This document shows, piece after piece, positions 15,438 through 20,132 of a DNA stretch of 20,132 nucleotides (positions are counted from its first letter, which is position 1; each line of letters starts with the position of its first letter). The notes under the pieces are model-generated. The model did not search any database. It was not told where the DNA came from and was given only the letters and a program-made list of their open reading frames with translations. The translations under genes were made by a program, and so were the position numbers. Source of the DNA: Chromatocurvus sp046260215 (GTDB taxonomy: Bacteria > Pseudomonadota > Gammaproteobacteria > Pseudomonadales > Halieaceae). The DNA lies in contig JBHEPQ010000062.1 of assembly GCA_046260215.1 (NCBI GenBank), positions 1 to 20,132 of the forward strand. Direction: 5' to 3'.

Positions 15438-15466
15438 ACTATAGGCGCAGCACAGGACGTTGTCAA
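15438..15466 (-). promoter_or_regulatory. Near-consensus sigma-70 promoter of yceD-rpmF
   Basis: Minus strand TTGACA (15461-15466), exactly 17 bp, then TATAGT (15438-15443): a perfect -35 and a 5/6 -10 at optimal spacing. The predicted start falls at about 15429-15432, on or next to the yceD ATG. A T-rich stretch (15465-15472) directly upstream of the -35 could add strength. A strong promoter fits a ribosomal protein gene. Confidence 0.8.
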
Positions 15467-15530
15467 AAAAAACGAGGCAATACAAGCAGTTCACCCCGGC
15501 CCAACCGGCGGTATCCGGTTCGACGTCTGG

Positions 15531-16484
15531 TTAGCGGTCCGCAGGCCCATCGACAAGAGCGCTGAGGTCCTCATCGAGTGCCGCGGCGAGGTCGTAGTCT
15601 GTATCGTCCAGTCGGAAGCGCAGGCGCTCGGCATGCAGAAACAGACGCTGCACCCCCAGCTTCTGCGCCAGTGCAGCACTTCGCTCATCCTGGTACTTTT
15701 CGTCGCCGAGCAGTGGAAATCCAGCGTGTCGTGCGTGAATGCGAATCTGGTGGGTACGACCGGTGATCGGACTCGCACGCAGCAGCGTCGCATCACCGAC
15801 GTAGCGGATTACCGAAAACGCGGTCAACGAGGCTTTGCCGCCCTTTGCGACCCGCACCATTCGCTCGCCGGACTGCAGCGTGTTTTTCTCCAGCGGCGCC
15901 TCCACGCGTGTGAGATGTCGTGGCCAGTGCCCGCTGGCCAGCGCCAGATAGTCCTTATTCACGCCGTCGCCGCGCAGCAGCCCGTGCAGCGCTCTCAGTG
16001 ACTTCGGTTGGCGGGACACCAGAATCAGCCCGGAGGTAGCCTTGTCAAGCCGATGCACCAGTTCGAGGTGGCGGTCCTCAGGGTAAATCTGCCTGAGGCA
16101 CTCGATGAGCCCGAAATCAAGACCGCTGCCGCCATGTACAGCGAGCCCCGAAGGCTTGTTGATGACCAGGAGCCGCTCGTCCCTGAGCACAACGCGCCCT
16201 TTCAGGCGCGCGGACCAGTAATAAGGCACTACCACCGCCTCCCTGCGGCTTGCCTGGTGCAGGGGTGGCAGTCTGACGATGTCGCCGTGGCTGAGCCGGT
16301 AATCCGCCCGGACGCGGCCCTTGTTGACCCGGATTTCACCCTTGCGCAGCGCCTTGTAAAGACGGGTTTTCGGCACGCCGTGCATTTCCCGAATCAGGAA
16401 ATTATCGAGGCGCTGGCCCTCGCTGCGCTCATCGACCGTGCAGTGACGGACGCGCGGCGCCGGCGCAGCGGACTTCTGTAACAA
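15531..16484 (-). CDS. rluC: 23S rRNA pseudouridine synthase RluC
   Basis: RluC converts uridines 955, 2504 and 2580 of 23S rRNA to pseudouridine (E. coli numbering). The 317-residue protein has an N-terminal S4 RNA-binding domain (QRLDNFL, GVPKTRLYKALRKGEIRVNKGRV) and an RluA-type catalytic domain with HRLDKATSG at 144-152, D147 the catalytic Asp. Other marks are INKPSGLAVHGGSG, KDYLALASGHW, and SPITGRTHQIRIH. The start codon is TTG at 16484, with an AGAGG Shine-Dalgarno 8 nt upstream. The first in-frame ATG (residue 34) would remove part of the S4 domain. It is divergent from rne, as in other gammaproteobacteria. A short inverted repeat (AACCGG/CCGGTT, 15503-15520) lies just after the stop but has no T-tract. 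Confidence 0.95.
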   Translation of the reverse strand: MLQKSAAPAPRVRHCTVDERSEGQRLDNFLIREMHGVPKTRLYKALRKGEIRVNKGRVRADYRLSHGDIVRLPPLHQASRREAVVVPYYWSARLKGRVVLRDERLLVINKPSGLAVHGGSGLDFGLIECLRQIYPEDRHLELVHRLDKATSGLILVSRQPKSLRALHGLLRGDGVNKDYLALASGHWPRHLTRVEAPLEKNTLQSGERMVRVAKGGKASLTAFSVIRYVGDATLLRASPITGRTHQIRIHARHAGFPLLGDEKYQDERSAALAQKLGVQRLFLHAERLRFRLDDTDYDLAAALDEDLSALVDGPADR

Positions 16485-16610
16485 GGCACTTACCTCTCTT
16501 ATTTGAGTGGATCAAGGATTACTGCTATTCTTCCGCGCCAGCGTCGGCGCGTCACGGCAACTGTCACCATATCGCCCGGCAGCTCACGGTAGCAATAGCG
16601 GTTTCAACCT

Positions 16611-16616
16611 TATAAT
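16611..16616 (+). promoter_or_regulatory. Candidate -10 element of the rne promoter
   Basis: A perfect TATAAT lies about 420 bp upstream of the rne start codon. The hexamer 17 bp upstream (GGTAGC, 16588-16593) is a poor -35. If used, transcription would start near 16623 and produce a leader of roughly 410 nt, similar in scale to the 361-nt E. coli rne leader. Confidence 0.6.
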
Positions 16617-16622
16617 CGCTGC

Positions 16623-17034
16623 GTTTGTGAGTGGCGACGCGAAACGCCTGGCCCTGTAGCCGTGGTTTCCGGGGGTAGCGAAGTCGAGGACTCTACCGCT
16701 TCCCTCCCCCGACATGAAACCCGGACAGCGCACGGGATTGAAAAAAGGCTAAAGGCAGGCCGGAATTACACAGACTTGATCATCCGGGTTCAGTGACATT
16801 GAGGCTGGAGCCAGGATTGGCCATCAGGATATGGCAACGCAGAAACGCCAACCGGTAGTGACTGCGCTGGATATAAACAGCAGTTTTTGCAAAATTTGAA
16901 ATGAGGACGCTGCGGAACGGCGTCGGATAAATCATAGGTTATCAACAGGTGAGGATGCTGCCTCCGGCAGTGAACTCCCGGTGCGGAACTGGTCCTGATT
17001 TTCCGGCTCGCCTTACAACAAGGTGAGTTAGCAC
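16623..17034 (+). promoter_or_regulatory. Long structured 5' leader of rne (probable autoregulatory element)
   Basis: No protein is evident in the 550-bp gap between rluC and rne. The 5' part folds into a nested hairpin: CCGTG (16660-16664) with CACGG (16731-16735), TCCGGG (16668-16673) with CCCGGA (16720-16725), and GGTAG (16674-16678) with CTACC (16693-16697). The tip is AGTC/GACT around a GAG loop (16682-16692). A second small hairpin is CTGCC/GGCAG (16958-16970). An A/U-rich single-stranded-looking stretch lies near 16870-16903. In E. coli the rne leader hairpins let RNase E sense its own activity and shorten its own mRNA. The same role is inferred from position, length and folding, not from sequence identity. 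Confidence 0.65.
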
Positions 17035-19836
17035 ATGAAAAAGATGCTTATCAATGCCACGCAACCCGAAGAAATGCGAGTTGCACTGGTTGACGGGCAG
17101 CGACTTTACGATCTCGATATCGAGAACCGCACCCGACTACAGAAAAAATCCAATATCTATATCGGCAAGATCACCCGCGCAGAACCCAGCCTGGAGGCCG
17201 CTTTCGTCGATTTCGGTGCGGAGCGTCACGGATTTCTGCCGTTGAAGGAGATTGCCCGCGAGTATTTCTACCGCGATCCCGGTGACGCCGATGGCCGCAC
17301 CAAAATCCGTGATGTCGTCAAGGAAGGCACCAAGGTTGTCGTTCAGGTAGATAAGGAAGAGCGCGGCAGCAAGGGCGCGGCTTTGACCACGTTCATCAGT
17401 CTTGCCGGGCGCTACATGGTTCTGATGCCCAATAACCCGCGTGCCGGCGGTATATCGCGTCGTATAGAAGGAGATGATCGTGCGGAGCTCCGCGAGGCGC
17501 TCAGTGTCCTGGATATTCCCGATGGCATGGGCGTTATTATCCGCACGGCAGGCGTCGGCCGCAGCCCGGAAGAACTGCAGTGGGACCTGAGTTACCTGTT
17601 GCAGCTATGGACCGCGATCGGCGAAGCCAGTAACGAACACAACGAACCTGTGCTTCTGTATCAGGAAAGCAACGTCATTATTCGCGCAGTGCGGGATTAT
17701 CTGCGAGACGATGTCGACCAGGTCCTGATTGATGCGCCCGAGGCTTACAGGCAGGCCACCGATTTCGTCAGTATGGTTATGCCGAAGTACGCCAACCGCA
17801 TCAAGATGTATGAAGACAGCATACCGTTGTTCAACCGCTTCCAGATAGAAAGCCAGATCGAGACGGCATTTCAGCGCGAGGTTCGCCTGCCCTCCGGCGG
17901 ATCCGTGGTGATCGATCCGACCGAGGCACTGGTGTCGATTGACATCAATTCGTCACGGGCGACCAAGGGCAGCAATATCGAGGATACTGCGCTGCAGACC
18001 AACCTCGAGGCGGCAGATGAAATCGCGCGTCAGCTGCGCCTGCGGGACATGGGTGGGCTGGTTGTTATCGACTTCATCGACATGCTCGCCCCACGCAACC
18101 AGCGAGCGGTTGAAAACCGGATACGCGACGCCCTCGCCATTGACCGGGCCCGGGTCCAGGTAGGCAAGATTTCCCGCTTTGGTCTTCTGGAGATGTCACG
18201 CCAGCGCCTGCGCCCCTCCCTGGGTGAAACCAGTGCTATTGTCTGTCCCCGTTGCACTGGCCAGGGCACGATACGTGACACCAAGTCCCTGTCACTGTCG
18301 ATCCTCCGTTTAATGGAGGAGGAGGCGACCAAGGATCGCAGCGCGGAGGTACGCGCGATAGTGCCGGTTGATGTTGCTGCTTACCTGCTCAACGAAAAGC
18401 GCGCTGCGCTTACCGAAATAGAGCAGGTCAGCGGGGCTCGTGTCCTGGTCGTGCCGAACCCAAACCTTGAGACCCCCCACTTCGAGGTCCAGCGGCTGCG
18501 CGACGATGAGGTCGTCAGCGGCGATGAGGAGGCGAGCTACAAGATCGACATCGCTGTACCGGAAGCAGAGCAGATCAGTGACACGCAGGCGGCGCAGATT
18601 CCACAGCAGCAGGCTGTAGTCAGCCCCATTGCCCCGCAGAAAGCACCGGAAGCACCCTCTGAGCCAGCGACGGAGGAGCCTACAGAGCCAGCGCCGGCAA
18701 CCGAGGCCACGTCGGCTCAGAACGCTACAGGCACCCCGACCGCGGAGCATGCCTCTGCACAGGAGGCCAGGCCAGGCGTGCTGACCCGGCTGTGGGTCAA
18801 CCTCTTTGGCCCGGCTGATGTGGTGGCCGGTATCGCCGCGCCGGCGCAGTCTGAGTCAGGACAGGCGCCGGAGAAAAAAGAAGAAGCAGACGGTACTGCG
18901 CCAGACAACGCGCCGTCCACCGCTGATCGGGAGCGACCCAAAAGCCGCCGTCGCTCAAATCGTTCTCGCCCACGCCGGGATGAACAGAGCGACGAGGGCC
19001 AGGACAATCGCTCACAGGACAGCACACCAGACAGCGGGGTTACTAGTGCGGACGCCGGCGACAGCGACGCGACAACACCGGCCCGCAGCAGCAACCGTCG
19101 GCGACGCCGACGCCCGCGTCGCGATGAAAAGGGAAGCAGCAACCGACAGACAGTGACGGAGCGCGATGATTCCGAGGACAGCTCGCTCGATGCGGCGCTG
19201 GAGGAGTCCTCTCTGGAAGCTGCGGAGAGCTCTACTGAGATTGCGGATGATGCCGGCCTTGGGGAATCCGACAACAAACCGCGACGTCGTCCCAGCGATC
19301 AAAAACGCGCAGAACCCAGGCGTCGGCGACGCAAGCCAGTACCGGTGGAAGAGATTGCCACTGGCAGTGAAACCGCCGGCCCCGCGGAGACGCCCTCCAC
19401 CGGGAGCGATCCCGTCGACGCTCCGCCGGAGGTGGCACCGGCGCCAGTTCCATCGGCGACAGTGGCAAGCGATGAGGCTGCGCCTGTCCCAGAGCAGGCT
19501 CAGCCACCAATTCCCATGGACGCCAGTGACGGCGATCAAACCGATGCGGAACAGGATGCGGGAGAGACGGTCATCACCGCGCCGGAACAGCCCGTCACTG
19601 ATGACAGCAGCGAAGAGTTGCGCGGGAGTAGTCTTCAGGGCCTGACGCCCGATGGTCGAGCGACCAATGATCCGCGACTGAACCCGTCTCCGGTGCGCAA
19701 GGTAACGATCGACACCGCGCGCCCGACGCTGTTCAATGACAGCCCGGCGCCCGCGGTGTCGATGAATGAACGCAACGTGCCCAGGGCGAGCAACGACCCG
19801 CGCGGTCCGCGTAACGATAACAGCGCTGCGGGTTGA
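17035..19836 (+). CDS. rne: Ribonuclease E
   Basis: RNase E is the endonuclease that starts most mRNA decay and processes rRNA and tRNA, and it scaffolds the degradosome at the inner membrane. The protein has 933 residues (E. coli 1061). The catalytic half matches E. coli in register: an S1 domain at about 35-125, magnesium-binding D303 (SIDINSSRAT) and D346 (VIDFIDM), and the zinc-link C404 and C407 (CPRC). The C-terminal half is low-complexity. A short amphipathic stretch PGVLTRLWVNLFGP (580-593) fits the membrane-anchoring segment. Arg-rich clusters lie at about 634-649, 688-697 and 748-772. NDPR motifs lie at 878-881 and 920-923. The start has an AAGGTGA Shine-Dalgarno. No clear terminator follows it. 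Confidence 0.98.
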   Translation: MKKMLINATQPEEMRVALVDGQRLYDLDIENRTRLQKKSNIYIGKITRAEPSLEAAFVDFGAERHGFLPLKEIAREYFYRDPGDADGRTKIRDVVKEGTKVVVQVDKEERGSKGAALTTFISLAGRYMVLMPNNPRAGGISRRIEGDDRAELREALSVLDIPDGMGVIIRTAGVGRSPEELQWDLSYLLQLWTAIGEASNEHNEPVLLYQESNVIIRAVRDYLRDDVDQVLIDAPEAYRQATDFVSMVMPKYANRIKMYEDSIPLFNRFQIESQIETAFQREVRLPSGGSVVIDPTEALVSIDINSSRATKGSNIEDTALQTNLEAADEIARQLRLRDMGGLVVIDFIDMLAPRNQRAVENRIRDALAIDRARVQVGKISRFGLLEMSRQRLRPSLGETSAIVCPRCTGQGTIRDTKSLSLSILRLMEEEATKDRSAEVRAIVPVDVAAYLLNEKRAALTEIEQVSGARVLVVPNPNLETPHFEVQRLRDDEVVSGDEEASYKIDIAVPEAEQISDTQAAQIPQQQAVVSPIAPQKAPEAPSEPATEEPTEPAPATEATSAQNATGTPTAEHASAQEARPGVLTRLWVNLFGPADVVAGIAAPAQSESGQAPEKKEEADGTAPDNAPSTADRERPKSRRRSNRSRPRRDEQSDEGQDNRSQDSTPDSGVTSADAGDSDATTPARSSNRRRRRRPRRDEKGSSNRQTVTERDDSEDSSLDAALEESSLEAAESSTEIADDAGLGESDNKPRRRPSDQKRAEPRRRRRKPVPVEEIATGSETAGPAETPSTGSDPVDAPPEVAPAPVPSATVASDEAAPVPEQAQPPIPMDASDGDQTDAEQDAGETVITAPEQPVTDDSSEELRGSSLQGLTPDGRATNDPRLNPSPVRKVTIDTARPTLFNDSPAPAVSMNERNVPRASNDPRGPRNDNSAAG

Positions 19837-19892
19837 CGGGGCCCAAAGGTGCAGCAAGCAGGCATGAAAGCGCTTTTGTCTGGGCTTTTGTC

Positions 19893-19920
19893 TTGTTTGC
19901 CGCACCGGGATGCGTATAAT
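19893..19920 (+). promoter_or_regulatory. Candidate sigma-70 promoter of tRNA-Ser
   Basis: TTGTTT (19893-19898), a 16-bp spacer and a perfect TATAAT (19915-19920). The predicted start near 19927 gives a leader of about 27 nt before the mature tRNA, a typical distance. Confidence 0.65.
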
Positions 19921-19953
19921 CTTGCTCAGCTTCGTTAGGGAGCAGAAAAATAC

Positions 19954-20041
19954 GGTGGGCTGGCTGAGTGGTCGAAAGCGGCGGTCTTGAAAACCGTTGA
20001 GGGGCAACCCTCCCGGGGTTCGAATCCCTGGCCCACCGCCA
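19954..20041 (+). tRNA. tRNA-Ser (anticodon UGA)
   Basis: Acceptor GGTGGGC pairs perfectly with GCCCACC, followed by discriminator G and an encoded CCA (20039-20041). The D-arm holds TGGTCGAAAG. The anticodon stem CGGT/ACCG carries loop CTTGAAA with anticodon TGA (reads UCA and other UCN). A class II long variable arm (GAGGGGCAACCCTC region) and a T-arm with GGTTCGAATCC complete an 88-nt serine tRNA. Confidence 0.97.
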
Positions 20042-20132
20042 CTATTGCAATTAAATCAATGACTTACAGTACGTCAAAAGATATTCCCGCCATCGTTACC
20101 TCCAAAACAAAAGCAGTCTATTGTCTGTAATG
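20042..20132. other. AT-rich flank downstream of tRNA-Ser, no gene seen
   Basis: By hand count 33 of these 91 bases are G or C (about 36%), well below the coding background of the window. I find no ORF start with a Shine-Dalgarno, no terminator hairpin and no repeat of the tRNA 3' end in this short piece. It may be ordinary intergenic DNA or the first bases of an element inserted at the tRNA gene. Confidence 0.5.

Noticed and set aside
19012..20007. 331-codon open frame antisense to rne and tRNA-Ser
   Set aside because: It mirrors the biased Arg/Ser-rich RNase E tail, runs through the tRNA-Ser promoter and part of the tRNA, and has no recognisable domain.

Overview
The window is a stretch of a gammaproteobacterial chromosome with a G+C-rich coding background. 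The evidence for this is the gene order tig-clpP-clpX-lon, the cluster rluC / yceD-rpmF / fabD-fabG-acpP-fabF-pabC-mltG-tmk-holB-pilZ, a divergent rluC/rne pair, and close residue-for-residue agreement with gammaproteobacterial RNase E and ClpP. A pilZ gene after holB points to a Pseudomonas/Xanthomonas/Chromatiales-like lineage rather than an enteric one. I cannot assign an order or genus.

Layout. 1-5523 (minus strand): a protein quality-control block of tig, clpP, clpX and a lon gene cut by the window edge just before its catalytic serine. A sigma-32-like promoter lies in front of lon. 5609-5693: tRNA-Leu(UAG). 5888-6955: a single-domain, signal-peptide-less GH84 beta-N-acetylglucosaminidase that is not part of either conserved block. 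6956-7250: an AT-rich non-coding interval with a plus-strand promoter, three hairpins and a strong intrinsic terminator, best read as an unassigned small RNA of about 190 nt.

7251-14569 (minus strand): a tightly packed cluster. fabD, fabG, acpP and fabF (fatty-acid synthesis) are followed by pabC (folate), mltG (peptidoglycan), tmk and holB (DNA precursor supply and replication) and pilZ (type IV pili). plsX and fabH, which often sit between rpmF and fabD, are absent. A strong terminator lies in that gap. 14687-15429: yceD-rpmF, driven by a near-consensus sigma-70 promoter that would start the transcript almost at the yceD start codon. 15531-16484: rluC, which starts with TTG. 16485-17034: a long structured leader for rne, probably autoregulatory. 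17035-19836 (plus strand): full-length RNase E with a disordered arginine-rich tail and two NDPR motifs. 19954-20041: tRNA-Ser(UGA), after which base composition drops sharply to the window end.

Most of the window is ordinary housekeeping. The parts that differ from expectation are the 5.7-7.25 kb junction (GH84 gene plus candidate small RNA), the rpmF-fabD gap, the near-leaderless yceD transcript, repeated motifs around acpP, and the tRNA-Ser boundary.
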